64,000 nt of DNA, taken from assembly GCF_002138415.1 (NCBI RefSeq), contig NZ_CP015612.1, positions 1,962,001-2,026,000 of the forward strand, in the 5' to 3' direction. This stretch comes from Stenotrophomonas maltophilia (lineage in GTDB: Bacteria > Pseudomonadota > Gammaproteobacteria > Xanthomonadales > Xanthomonadaceae). The position numbers were made by a program, and so were the translations under genes. This document shows positions 25,820-37,196 of this stretch, piece after piece (position 1 is the stretch's first letter; the number at the start of each line of letters is the position of its first letter). The notes beneath the pieces are model-generated. The model made no database searches, had not been told where the DNA came from, and saw nothing but the letters and a program-made list of their open reading frames with translations.

Positions 25820-26972
25820 GGGTTGCCTCCTCTGTTGCGGGTAGCAGCAGGCTGACCGTGGTGCCGACACCGGGCGTGGTGGACACATCGACGAAGCCGC
25901 CGCTCTGGGTAGTGAATCCGAACACCTGGCTCAGGCCCAGGCCGCTGCCTTTGCCGATGTCCTTGGTGGTGAAGAACGGCTCGGTCGCCCGTTCGGCGAT
26001 GTCGGCCGCCATCCCGTGGCCCTCATCGCAGACGCTGAGGGTGACATAGCCACGTTGCAGCGTGGAGTCCGCATCCGGGTCGAGGCGATGCTCCAGCGCG
26101 GTGCCGATCAGGATGTGGCCGCCTTCAAGGGTAGCATCCGCGGCATTGGCGACCAGATTGGCCAGCGCCGTCTGCAGCTGCAGCGCATCGGTGCTCACCT
26201 GCGGCAGGCCCGGCGTGAGGCGGGCGTCCAGCGTCACCGTGGGCGGGCAGGCGCGCTGCAGGTCCGGCAGCCATTGCCGTACCAGTGCATTGATGTCCAC
26301 CGGTTCGCGGATCAGCGTCTGGCCGGTGCTGAAGGCCAGCAGCTGGCGGGTGAGCAGGGCGCCACGATCGGTCGCAGTCTGCGCTGCATCCAGCAGCTCG
26401 GCGGCGCGCGTATCGTCACCGTTGACGCGCAGCGACAGCAGGTCCAGTGCGTTGCCGATGGTGGTCAGCAGGTTGTTGAACTCGTGCGATAGGCCACGGC
26501 TGAGCCGGCCGACCGTCTCGAACTGCTGGGTGTTGCGCAGCGCACGCTGGGCATCGCGCAGCAGTCGCTGTGCCTGCCATTGCTCGGTGATGTCACGGGT
26601 GATCTTGACGAAGCCCAGCAGCTCGCCGGCCTCGATCACCGGCTCGATGACCACGCTGGCGCGGAACGACGAGCCATCACGGCGCACCCGCCAGCCTTCA
26701 CTGGCAACGTGGCCATGCTGCGCTGCATGACGGAGCAGGCGTTGCGGTTCACCGGCCTCGCGATCGGCAGCCAGATAGAAACGGCCAAAGTGGGTGCCAA
26801 CCACTTCCTCGGCTGAATAGCCCTTGATGCGTTCCGCGCCGGGATTCCAGCTGCAGACGATGCCTTCGGGATCAAGCAGGTACAGCGCATGATCGCGCAC
26901 GCTGTCGATCAGCAGTCGCAGTTGTCGGGAAGGGTCCGTCAGCACGGACGTCGTAGAAGCGGCAGCGTCCAC
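25809..26972 (-). CDS. PAS-domain sensor histidine kinase
   Basis: A 387-residue soluble kinase with no membrane segment. A PAS domain (about 15-130) has ALYLLDPEGIVCSWNPGAERIKGYSAEE and ends in the PAC motif KITRDITE. The dimerisation helix carries the phosphoacceptor His163 (GLSHEFNNLL), and an HATPase domain follows with N-box NLVANAADA, G1 DEGHGM and G2 GKGSGLGLSQV. The first bases of the ORF are GTG with no Shine-Dalgarno sequence. A short or absent leader is possible. It overlaps the receiver gene, with which it forms a two-component pair, and is divergent from the hybrid kinase operon, so a shared signal is plausible. The PAS ligand is unknown. Confidence 0.88.
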   Translation of the reverse strand: MDAAASTTSVLTDPSRQLRLLIDSVRDHALYLLDPEGIVCSWNPGAERIKGYSAEEVVGTHFGRFYLAADREAGEPQRLLRHAAQHGHVASEGWRVRRDGSSFRASVVIEPVIEAGELLGFVKITRDITEQWQAQRLLRDAQRALRNTQQFETVGRLSRGLSHEFNNLLTTIGNALDLLSLRVNGDDTRAAELLDAAQTATDRGALLTRQLLAFSTGQTLIREPVDINALVRQWLPDLQRACPPTVTLDARLTPGLPQVSTDALQLQTALANLVANAADATLEGGHILIGTALEHRLDPDADSTLQRGYVTLSVCDEGHGMAADIAERATEPFFTTKDIGKGSGLGLSQVFGFTTQSGGFVDVSTTPGVGTTVSLLLPATEEATHDR

Positions 26973-27122
26973 GTAAAAATAAGTGTTACCCCTGTGAGGG
27001 ACGTGAAGCTAGGCATTCAAGTGTGAAGGCGGCGTGGAGGTGCGACACGTGCCATTGGTCCCGTGCGGCTGAATGCGACACGGAGTACCATCACCCACCC
27101 TTTGCCTCTGGAACCGACCTGC

Positions 27123-30220
<3,098 letters not shown>

Positions 30221-30224
<4 letters not shown>

Positions 30225-31045
30225 ACGAACAGGCGTTGTTCGACCTGGAACTGAAGGTCCTGCTGGAGGCGCTGTACCAGCGCTACCACTACGATTTCCG
30301 CAGTTATGCGGTGTCGTCGCTGCGCCGGCGAATGCGCCAGGCGATGCAGCGCTATGAGTGCGAACGGCTGGTCGACCTGCAGTACCGGCTGCTGCACGAG
30401 CCGGAGCTGTTCGCCCAGGCCATGCAGTTCTTCACCGTGCAGGTCTCGGAGATGTTCCGTGACCCCGCGTACTTCCGTGAGCTGCGCGAGCAGGTGGTGC
30501 CGGTACTGCGCACCTATCCCTCGGTGAAGCTGTGGGTGGCTGGTTGCAGCACCGGCGAGGAAGTGTGGTCGCTGGCGATCCTGCTGCACGAGGAAGGCCT
30601 GCTTGATCGCAGCATCGTCTATGCCACCGACATCAATCCGGCCGCGTTGGCCACCGCCGAGGCGGGCGCCTATGGCATCGACCGGATGGCCCAGTTCAGC
30701 CGCAACTATCTGGCGGCCGGCGGCACCGCGTCACTGTCCGACTATTACGCCACGGCGTACGACGGTGCGGTGTTCGACCGCCAGCTGCGCCGCAACGTGG
30801 TGTTCGCCGACCACAGCCTGGCCACCGATACCGTGTTCTCCGAAGTGCACCTGGTGTCGTGCCGCAATGTGTTGATCTATTTCAACCGCGATCTGCAGGA
30901 CCGCGCGGTAGGCCTGTTCCGTGAGGCGCTGGTGCATCGAGGCTTCCTTGGCCTGGGCAGCAAGGAGTCGCTGCAGTTCGGGTGCCACCATGACGCCTTC
31001 GAGGTCTGTTCGCGCGAGCACCGCCTGTACCGGAAGGTGGCCTGA
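30221..31045 (+). CDS. CheR-type protein-glutamate methyltransferase
   Basis: A 274-residue methyltransferase. The N-terminal all-helical CheR domain holds RRRMRQAM, and the SAM-binding part has the signature LWVAGCSTGEEVWSLAI and YATDINPAAL, followed by SCRNVLIYF. It would transfer methyl groups from SAM to receptor Glu residues. There is no TPR tail and no VCREF-type chemoreceptor-tethering segment is clear. The start is the ATG in the ATGA overlap with the hybrid kinase. No chemoreceptor, CheA or CheW gene is in the window, so this belongs to a non-flagellar (alternative cellular function) signalling unit whose methylated partner is not known. Confidence 0.9.
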
Positions 31046-31620
31046 TGGCGCTGCCGGCGCGCCCTGCCGTGCTGGTGATCGGCGCGTCTGCCGGTGGCGT
31101 GGCGGCCCTGCAGGCGGTGCTCGGTGCACTGCCGGGCAAGTTGCCGGTACCGGTACTGGCCGTGCTGCACCTGCCGCGTGACCGCACCAGCCGCATCGCC
31201 GAGGTGCTGGCGCCGTATTGCGCGCTGCCGGTGCGTGAGGCGGAGGACAAGCAGCCGCTGCAGCCGGGTACGGTGACGTTCGCGCCTCCGGACTACCACC
31301 TGCTGGTGGAGAATGCCGGCGCGGTCGCGCTGTCGGTGGATGCACCCGTGCTGTTCTCGCGCCCGGCCATTGACCCGCTGTTCGACTCCGCTGCGGCGGT
31401 GTTCGGTGCGCAGGTACTGGCGCTGCTGCTGACCGGTGCCAGCAGCGATGGCAGTGAAGGCGTGGCTGCGGTGCGTGCCGCCGGTGGCCGTGCCTGGCTT
31501 CAATGTCCCGAGGAGGCCGAGGCATCGATGATGCCGGCGTCCGCCCTGCAGTACGCCGGTGCCGATGCCGTGCTGCCCCTTGAACTGATGTGTCGTCGCC
31601 TGAAGGAGTTGTTTGCATGA
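31045..31620 (+). CDS. CheB-type methylesterase, catalytic domain only
   Basis: A 191-residue protein equal to the CheB esterase domain without its usual N-terminal receiver. The catalytic triad is visible: Ser15 in VIGASAGG, His42 in LHLPRD and Asp135 in GASSDGSEG, spaced as in classical CheB. It would remove methyl groups set by the CheR just upstream (TGATG overlap). With the receiver missing, control by phosphorylation must come from elsewhere, for example from contact with the receivers of the two kinases in the same operon. The stop overlaps the next start (ATGA). Confidence 0.9.
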   Translation: MALPARPAVLVIGASAGGVAALQAVLGALPGKLPVPVLAVLHLPRDRTSRIAEVLAPYCALPVREAEDKQPLQPGTVTFAPPDYHLLVENAGAVALSVDAPVLFSRPAIDPLFDSAAAVFGAQVLALLLTGASSDGSEGVAAVRAAGGRAWLQCPEEAEASMMPASALQYAGADAVLPLELMCRRLKELFA

Positions 31621-32750
31621 ACCTGCTGCCACCGGACCCTGCGCAGTCGCAGTCCCCGGTCAACCTGCTGATCGTCGATGACGTGCCGCAGAACCTGGTG
31701 GCCATGCAGGCGCTGCTGCAGCGCGAAGGCGTGAATCTGCTGCTGGCCGGTTCCGGCGCGCAGGCGCTGGAGCTGCTGCTCGAGCACGAGGTGGCACTGG
31801 CCCTGCTGGACGTGCACATGCCGGAGATCGATGGCTTCACCCTGGCCGAACTGATGCGCGGTTCGCATCGCAGCCGCGACGTGCCGATCATCTTCCTGAC
31901 CGCCTCCCCGGATGATCCCCTGCGCGTGTTCAAGGGCTACGAGAGCGGTGCGGTCGATTTCCTGCACAAGCCGGTAGCGCCGCAGGTGATCCTGAGCAAG
32001 GTCAACGTCTTCATCGAGCTGTACCAGCAGCGGCAGCTGCTGAAGGCGCGCAACGAAGCGCTGGAGCGTGCGCTCAAGCTCAACGAGACGATGGCCGCGG
32101 TGCTGACCCACGACCTGCGTACGCCGCTGTCGGCCATCCTGCTGTGTGCGGACAAGCTGGCGATGGAGATCCCGCAGGACAATGCGGGTGCGCAGCAGAC
32201 CCTGCAGTACCTGGAGGCCAGCACCCTGCGCATGGCGCGGATGGTGGAGCAGCTGCTGGATTTCTCGCGCATCCGCAGCGGCGGCCTGCGATTGGAGGCG
32301 GTGGCCTGCGACCTGCGCGAGGTCACTCACGCGGTGATCGCCGAAGCGGGCAGCGCCCATGGCCATGAGCGCATCCGCCTCGACGTCGTCGGCGATACGC
32401 GCCTGCAGGGCGATATGGATCGCCTGGGCCAGATTGCGGCCAACCTGGTCGGAAATGCGTTGACCCATGGCAGCGAAGCGCTGGTGCAGCTGGATGGACA
32501 GGATGCCCGCACCGTGGTGCTGCGGGTGAGCAATGCCGGCCACATCGACGATGCGCTGCTGCCGAGGCTGTTCGAACCCTTCAAGGCCAGCTTCCACCAG
32601 AGCAAGGGCCTGGGCCTGGGCCTGTACATCGTGGACCAGTTCGTCCGCGCCCATGGCGGTCATATCGGTGCACGCAACGAGGCTGGACAGGTCGTGTTCG
32701 AGGCGGTCCTGCCGCGTCGATGGGACGGGACAGGCACCACCGCAACCTGA
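31617..32750 (+). CDS. Receiver-histidine kinase fusion protein
   Basis: A 377-residue soluble protein with a receiver at the N-terminus (Asp65 in LLDVHMPEIDG, Lys in FLHKPV), a short coiled linker, HisKA with His165 (VLTHDLRTPLSA) and an HATPase domain with NLVGNALTHG and GLGLGLYIVDQF. In this order the receiver probably controls the kinase. The first GxG box appears as SNAGHID, in which the usual DxGxG Asp is Asn, so ATP turnover may be reduced. It is the last gene of the four-gene operon, with a four-base overlap behind cheB. The substrate receiver may be one of the three in the first gene or an unlinked regulator. Confidence 0.88.
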   Translation: MNLLPPDPAQSQSPVNLLIVDDVPQNLVAMQALLQREGVNLLLAGSGAQALELLLEHEVALALLDVHMPEIDGFTLAELMRGSHRSRDVPIIFLTASPDDPLRVFKGYESGAVDFLHKPVAPQVILSKVNVFIELYQQRQLLKARNEALERALKLNETMAAVLTHDLRTPLSAILLCADKLAMEIPQDNAGAQQTLQYLEASTLRMARMVEQLLDFSRIRSGGLRLEAVACDLREVTHAVIAEAGSAHGHERIRLDVVGDTRLQGDMDRLGQIAANLVGNALTHGSEALVQLDGQDARTVVLRVSNAGHIDDALLPRLFEPFKASFHQSKGLGLGLYIVDQFVRAHGGHIGARNEAGQVVFEAVLPRRWDGTGTTAT

Positions 32751-32833
32751 ATTCTTCAGGAAGTGTGCAGAGCTATTGAGACGGGCTCGTCCGCAACTGC
32801 TACCGTGCGTTCACACCCAGCCAAGGAAGCACC

Positions 32834-33262
32834 ATGCCATTGCGCGCCATCGCCTACGTCAGCCGGGCGTTGCCGGAGCTCTCTGTCGATCGCCTTCAGG
32901 CGCTGGTCGAAGATGCGGCACGCTTCAACAAGCTGGCCGGGGTGACCGGTGTACTGCTGCACGATGGCGATCGTTTCCTGCAGTACATCGAGGGGCCGCC
33001 GGACGGTATCGACTCGGTCTACGAGCGCATCCTGCAGGCCGGCAGCCACATCGACATCATCGAGCTTGCGCGTGGCCGCCTCGGTCAGCGTCAGTTTCCG
33101 TACTGGTCGATGCGCGCGTTGCCGGTGGATGCAACGCTGCTGCGCCAGCTGTCTTCCAGCGACTGGTCGGGGTTCAGCCGTGCCCTGCAGGGCGACCGTT
33201 CGGCACCCACGCCGGTAGACCTGCTCGACCAGGTGGTGCAGCCGGTTCTGCACGCCGGTTGA
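32834..33262 (+). CDS. BLUF-domain blue-light sensor
   Basis: A 142-residue protein that is essentially one BLUF domain binding FAD. Tyr8, Asn32 and Gln50 are spaced exactly as the photocycle residues Tyr21, Asn45 and Gln63 of AppA, and Trp91 and Met93 (FPYWSMR) match its Trp104 and Met106. FLQYIEGP is the usual Q-containing strand. There is no output domain, so it must signal by protein contact. It follows the kinase operon after 83 bp with its own AAGGAAG ribosome site, and may or may not be cotranscribed with it. Its stop lies 3 bp from the convergent ArsR gene. Confidence 0.92.
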   Translation: MPLRAIAYVSRALPELSVDRLQALVEDAARFNKLAGVTGVLLHDGDRFLQYIEGPPDGIDSVYERILQAGSHIDIIELARGRLGQRQFPYWSMRALPVDATLLRQLSSSDWSGFSRALQGDRSAPTPVDLLDQVVQPVLHAG

Positions 33263-33265
33263 GAT

Positions 33266-33586
33266 TCAGCGCGCGGCATCGCCGCAATAGGCGGCATGCA
33301 GCGCCTGCAGCACGCCCAGTGCGGGCCCTTCAATCACGCGGTAGTGGATGGCCTGCGCTTCGCGCCGTGTCGCGACGATATCCAGTTCGCGCAGCACCGC
33401 CAGATGCTGTGACAGCGCGGATGCGCTGAGTCCGGTCAGTGCCTGCAGTTCCGGCACCGGCGCCTCACCTTCGACCAGCCGGCACAGCACGCGCAGCCGC
33501 GCAGGATGGGCCAGGCTTTTAAGCAGCGTTGCAGCCTCGGCGGCGTGTTCGGCCATGGCGGCGCTGTCGAGCGGGGTGCGGGCCAT
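33266..33586 (-). CDS. ArsR-family repressor, BigR/SqrR-like persulfide sensor
   Basis: A 106-residue winged-helix protein. LLKSLAHPARLRVLCRLVEGE opens the domain, the recognition helix is SASALSQHLAVLREL and the wing is ATRREAQAIHYRV. Cys35 (in VLCRLVEGE) and Cys101 (near the C-terminus) match the two reactive Cys of BigR/SqrR, which form a tetrasulfide or disulfide with reactive sulfur and leave DNA. It is divergent from the YeeE/YedE pair across a promoter covered by AT-rich dyads. Hence it likely represses its own gene and the transporter until sulfide or persulfide appears. The BigR-operon persulfide dioxygenase gene is not adjacent. Confidence 0.85.
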   Translation of the reverse strand: MARTPLDSAAMAEHAAEAATLLKSLAHPARLRVLCRLVEGEAPVPELQALTGLSASALSQHLAVLRELDIVATRREAQAIHYRVIEGPALGVLQALHAAYCGDAAR

Positions 33587-33588
33587 GG

Positions 33589-33632
33589 TTGACCTTTTTG
33601 TTTAGAGGCGTCTAATTTAGATAAATCTAAAT
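33589..33632 (+). promoter_or_regulatory. Promoter and overlapping BigR-type operator of the YeeE pair
   Basis: TTGACC (33589-33594) and TCTAAT (33611-33616) are separated by 16 bases and read toward the YeeE gene. Two dyads cover the -10: TTAGA-GGCG-TCTAA (33602-33615) and the exact inverted repeat ATTTAGAT-AA-ATCTAAAT (33615-33632). A repressor bound here would block RNA polymerase in both directions. Confidence 0.72.
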
Positions 33633-33646
33633 CAAAGGGCAATCCC

Positions 33647-33676
33647 ATGAGCGGCGTGAAAGAGGGCAGGGCATGA
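33647..33676 (+). CDS. Possible 9-residue leader peptide ahead of YeeE gene
   Basis: An ATG at 33647, six bases after AAAGGGC, opens MSGVKEGRA and stops at TGA 33674-33676, which overlaps the ATG of the transporter gene. It could couple ribosomes into the next gene. It may equally be chance, since nothing in the peptide is characteristic. Confidence 0.3.
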   Translation: MSGVKEGRA

Positions 33677-34110
33677 ACCTGCCATGGACTGCGGTGGCTG
33701 GCGGTGCGCTGATCGGTGCCGCCGCGGTGTTGCTGCTCGCCACTGTCGGGCGCGTGGCGGGTATCAGCGGGATCGCTGCGGGCAGCCTGCGCGCAGCGGA
33801 AGGCGAGCGTGGCTGGCGCTGGGCATTCCTGCTGGGGCTGCTCGCAGCAGCGGGGCTGGTGCTGTGGTGGCAGTCGCTGCCCGAGGCCTCGCCACGTGTG
33901 CTGCTGCGCGATGCCTTGCCCGCCTGGCAATTGATCGGCGCCGGCCTGCTGGTGGGCTTCGGCACGCGCCTGGGGAGTGGTTGTACCAGCGGTCACGGGG
34001 TCTGTGGCTTGGCCCGCGGCTCAAAGCGGTCGCTGCTGGCGGTGCTGGTGTTCATGGCCTGTGCGATGCTGACCACGTTCCTGATCCGTCACGGCGGGGG
34101 CTTCGCATGA
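33673..34110 (+). CDS. YeeE/YedE-family sulfur-compound transporter subunit (first half)
   Basis: A 145-residue membrane protein with four predicted helices. The family signature GFGTRLGSGCTSGHGVCGLARGS sits near residues 95-118. Its Cys residues in GSGCTSGHGVC are those proposed to pass thiosulfate- or persulfide-type sulfur through the membrane in YeeE. It forms one half of a split transporter, with the next gene (ATGA overlap) supplying the other. Divergence from a BigR-like repressor supports a role in reactive sulfur handling. The direction of transport is not known from sequence. Confidence 0.88.
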   Translation: MNLPWTAVAGGALIGAAAVLLLATVGRVAGISGIAAGSLRAAEGERGWRWAFLLGLLAAAGLVLWWQSLPEASPRVLLRDALPAWQLIGAGLLVGFGTRLGSGCTSGHGVCGLARGSKRSLLAVLVFMACAMLTTFLIRHGGGFA

Positions 34111-34520
34111 GCCGCGCGATGGTGGCTGCCGGTGCGGCAGGCGCGCTTTTCGGCGCAGGCCTGGCGTTGGCCGGCATGACCGATCCGCGCCGCATCCTCG
34201 GTTTCCTCGACATCGCCGGCGATTTCGATCCCACCTTGGCCTGGGTGCTGGCCTCTGCACTGCTGGTCAGCGTGGTTGGCCAGCGCTGGGTGCTGCGGCG
34301 CGCGCGTCCGTCGTGCGCAACGCGCTTCCAATTGCCTGCTGCGCGCGGTGTCGATCTGCGCCTGGTGCTGGGCGCGGCGCTGTTCGGCATCGGCTGGGGA
34401 TGGGCGGGCTATTGCCCGGGCCCTGCCATCGCCGGGCTGGCAGTGGGGTCGCGCGAAGCCTTGTGGTTCGTACCGGCGATGCTCGCGGGTTTCTGGCTGC
34501 ACGATCGCGTGGTTCGCTGA
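34107..34520 (+). CDS. YeeE/YedE-like transporter subunit (second half, DUF6691 type)
   Basis: A 137-residue membrane protein with about four helices. ALAGMTDPRRILGFLDI near residue 20 and WAGYCPGPAIAGLA near residue 100 are the signatures of the partner half of split YeeE/YedE transporters, with one Cys in YCPGP as the likely sulfur-relay residue. It starts in an ATGA overlap with the first half and ends the operon. The two halves together equal one full YeeE protein. Confidence 0.85.
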   Translation: MSRAMVAAGAAGALFGAGLALAGMTDPRRILGFLDIAGDFDPTLAWVLASALLVSVVGQRWVLRRARPSCATRFQLPAARGVDLRLVLGAALFGIGWGWAGYCPGPAIAGLAVGSREALWFVPAMLAGFWLHDRVVR

Positions 34521-34587
34521 GGCTTCACCGCTGTGTCACCCTGCATGGGGTCATATCCATGGATCACGGGGAAAGGAGCAGAACGAC

Positions 34588-35640
34588 ATGGCACGGATGA
34601 AGTGGAAGGAAAGGGCCCTGCTTGCGGTCGCACTGATCGCAGCGGCAGCACCGGCGCTGGCCTGCACGCGTGCGGTGTACCTGGGCGACAACGGTGATGT
34701 GATCACCGCGCGCTCGATGGACTGGAAGGTCGATGTAGCGACCAATCTCTACGTGCTGCCACGTGGCATCGCACGCACCGGCCAGGCCGGTCCGAAATCG
34801 CTGGCCTGGACTGCGCGCTATGGCAGCGTGGTAGCGACCGGATACGACGTGTCGACCACCGATGGCATGAACGAGAAGGGCCTGGTCGCCAACCTGCTGT
34901 GGCTGGTTGAATCGGAGTATCCGCAGCAGCGTGGCAACAAGCCGGGCCTGGCCATTTCGCTGTGGGCGCAGTATGTACTGGACAACTTCGCCACCGTGGA
35001 AGAGGCGGTCACCGCGTTGAAGCGCGAGCCGTACTCGATCGTCACCGACAAGGTGCCCGGCGAAGATCGGCAGGCAACGTTGCATCTGTCGCTGTCCGAC
35101 GCGACCGGTGACAGTGCCATTGTCGAATACATCGGCGGCCGCCAGGTGATCCATCACGACCGCCGCTACCAGGTGATGACCAACTCGCCGGTCTTCGAGC
35201 AGCAGCTGGCACTCAACAGCTACTGGCAGCAGATCGGTGGCACGGTGATGCTGCCGGGCACCAACCGCTCGTCCGACCGCTTCGCGCGCGCGTCGTTCTA
35301 CATCAACGCCATTCCCAAGGCCGAGGATCCGGTGGAGGCCCTGGCCAGTGTGTTCAGCGTGATCCGCAATGCGTCGGTGCCGTATGGCATCACCACGCCG
35401 GGTGAGCCGAACATCTCATCCACGCGCTGGCGCACGGTGGCCGATCACAAGCGGCGGCTGTACTTCTTCGAGTCGGCGTTGACCCCGAACACCTTCTGGG
35501 TCGATCTGAACAAGGTCGATTTCGGCGGCCAGGTGCTCAAGCTCGATCTTGGCAAGGACCAGCGCAATACCTTTGCCGGCGATGCGCTGGGTCACTTCGT
35601 GCCCAGCGCACCGTTCACCTTCCTCGGCGTCGACGGTTAG
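34588..35640 (+). CDS. Exported linear-amide C-N hydrolase (choloylglycine hydrolase/penicillin V acylase family)
   Basis: A 350-residue Ntn hydrolase. A signal peptide ends APALA|C, so cleavage exposes Cys26 as the N-terminal nucleophile. Arg42 and Asp45 (ARSMDW), Asn199 (MTNSP) and Arg231/Arg234 (DRFARAS) match the active-site set of bile-salt hydrolase and penicillin V acylase. In Gram-negative relatives the substrates include N-acyl homoserine lactones and penicillin V, so quorum quenching in the periplasm is a fair but untested idea. AGGAG lies ten bases before the ATG. The stop overlaps that of the convergent gene by four bases. Confidence 0.88.
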   Translation: MARMKWKERALLAVALIAAAAPALACTRAVYLGDNGDVITARSMDWKVDVATNLYVLPRGIARTGQAGPKSLAWTARYGSVVATGYDVSTTDGMNEKGLVANLLWLVESEYPQQRGNKPGLAISLWAQYVLDNFATVEEAVTALKREPYSIVTDKVPGEDRQATLHLSLSDATGDSAIVEYIGGRQVIHHDRRYQVMTNSPVFEQQLALNSYWQQIGGTVMLPGTNRSSDRFARASFYINAIPKAEDPVEALASVFSVIRNASVPYGITTPGEPNISSTRWRTVADHKRRLYFFESALTPNTFWVDLNKVDFGGQVLKLDLGKDQRNTFAGDALGHFVPSAPFTFLGVDG

Positions 35641-36416
35641 TTCGACGCCTGGCTGGAGGCCGGGTAAACCGCCTGGATCGTGCAGGCGCCGCGAGTGTAT
35701 TGCGGCAGCGGGGCCAGCGTATCGCTGCGCAGGTCGCCGTTCTCGAAATCGGCGGTGAGGATGCGGTCACCGGGATTGCCGCAGATCAGACCGTTCTGCA
35801 TGCCGGAGCGGAAGCTGAGCTGCGGCGCACGATCGAGCTGGCGACAGTGGCTGCCGAGCTCGACACGGTAGTAGCGGTGGCCCCCATTGCGGCGCGGATT
35901 GGTCTCCACCAGCATGCCCTGTGGGTCGGACGACCATGCGCGGACGTTGCGGGTGGCGAAGCAGTACGACGGCGAGCCGCCGAAGCCGCGGCGGATTTCC
36001 TTGCGTTCGCGGATGGTCACCGCGGGCAGGGTGGCCGTGCGCAGGCGGTCACTGTCGCGGGCCACGCTGGCGAAGTCCCGGTTCTGCACCGGGGTGACCG
36101 CACTGACGGCGCAGCTGCGGCCATCGACCACGACGCGCTCGCTGGGGCGACCGCAGGCCCAGCCGGCGGGTGCTTCCAGCTTCAGCGTGGTGGCACTGCG
36201 GACACCGGGGCAATCCTCGCTGAAGTCGATGCGATAGGCCTGGCCGGAGGCCGCGCGCAGCGCGATCGAGCGTGGTGAGGCCTGTTCCACTTCCTGCACG
36301 CCAACGGCGTCCATGCAGTGTGGGGCGGGAGGGGTACGTTCCTGGGCCAGGGCTGGAACAGCAAGCGCCAGGCCGAGGCTGGCGGTGAGTACCGCGAGTA
36401 CGTGCTGATGGGTCAT
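35637..36416 (-). CDS. Secreted protein with a duplicated DUF6491-like domain
   Basis: A 259-residue exported protein (signal ending PALA|QE). Two copies of one fold lie at about residues 33-110 and 150-255. Each has an opening Cys, a YRI/VD-E strand, a Cys soon after (SEDCPG, GSHCRQ), a CG-X-P-X-X-R turn (CGRPSERV, CGNPGDRI) and a closing C-X-V/I-X-AV segment before Pro. This spacing fits DUF6491-type proteins, whose function is unknown. Eight Cys in all suggest disulfides in the periplasm. The ATG at 36416 has GGAG eight bases upstream. It is convergent with the Ntn hydrolase gene and divergent from the AraC gene. Confidence 0.7.
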   Translation of the reverse strand: MTHQHVLAVLTASLGLALAVPALAQERTPPAPHCMDAVGVQEVEQASPRSIALRAASGQAYRIDFSEDCPGVRSATTLKLEAPAGWACGRPSERVVVDGRSCAVSAVTPVQNRDFASVARDSDRLRTATLPAVTIRERKEIRRGFGGSPSYCFATRNVRAWSSDPQGMLVETNPRRNGGHRYYRVELGSHCRQLDRAPQLSFRSGMQNGLICGNPGDRILTADFENGDLRSDTLAPLPQYTRGACTIQAVYPASSQASN

Positions 36417-36497
36417 GACCTGCACTCCCTGCGTTGGATGACGGATCGACTATAGCAGCGGTTTGCACGGCCGTTGTTACACGCGCACACTTCCCGG

Positions 36498-37196
36498 ATG
36501 GGCGCCATCTTCCACCTGCGGCACTACGGCCAGGCCACCGGCCTGGACCGCCATGACTACGCGCAGTGGGTGCTGCCGCTGCAGGGCGAACTGCAGTTCG
36601 AGATGGAGGGGCGCGGCGGTCGGCTGGACCTGCTGCAGGGCGCTTTTGTTGCCGCCGGCGAAGCGCATGACCAGATGGCTGATGGTCCCAATGGTTTCGT
36701 GATCGTCGACTGTCCGCCGGGCGTGCTTGATGACGGCACCCAGGAGCATCTGTGCCGCCAACGCTGGCTGCACCTGCCGTTGGCGCTGCGCCGCTGCCTG
36801 GCAGAGGTGCAGGCGGGGCAGCCGATGCCGGCGCTGTTGCCGCAACTGCTGCAGGAGTTTGCACCGGCCGGCAGTGGCGCGCGCATGCAGGGACTGTGCG
36901 CGGCGGTGCAGGCCGATCCGGGTCAGGCATGGCCGGTGGCGCGCATGGCTGGATTCGTCGGGGTCAGCGAGAGCCGGTTGCACGCGCTGTTCCAGCGTGA
37001 TTTCGGGCTCAGCCCGCAGGCCTGGCTGAGCGCGTGCCGGTTGCGCTGGGCCAAGCATCGGTTGCGCACCAGCATGGCGTCGATCAGCGATATCGCGCTG
37101 GCGGCAGGCTATTCCGAGCAGAGCGCACTGACCCGCGCGCTGCGCCGCGAGTGTGGCCAGACCCCGGCCGCGTGGCGCCGGGGCGCCGGACTGTAG
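36498..37196 (+). CDS. AraC-family transcriptional regulator
   Basis: A 232-residue regulator. An N-terminal cupin (about 1-95) has HDYAQWVLPLQGELQFEMEG and AGEAHDQM, the usual metal- or ligand-cupin strands. The C-terminal AraC domain has the first HTH MAGFVGVSESRLHALFQRDFG and the second ISDIALAAGYSEQSALTRAL, then CGQTPAAWR. The target is unknown. The EamA transporter downstream, in the same direction, is the nearest candidate, although an inverted repeat pair lies between. The stop codon TAG is part of the GTAG that begins that repeat. Confidence 0.85.
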   Translation: MGAIFHLRHYGQATGLDRHDYAQWVLPLQGELQFEMEGRGGRLDLLQGAFVAAGEAHDQMADGPNGFVIVDCPPGVLDDGTQEHLCRQRWLHLPLALRRCLAEVQAGQPMPALLPQLLQEFAPAGSGARMQGLCAAVQADPGQAWPVARMAGFVGVSESRLHALFQRDFGLSPQAWLSACRLRWAKHRLRTSMASISDIALAAGYSEQSALTRALRRECGQTPAAWRRGAGL

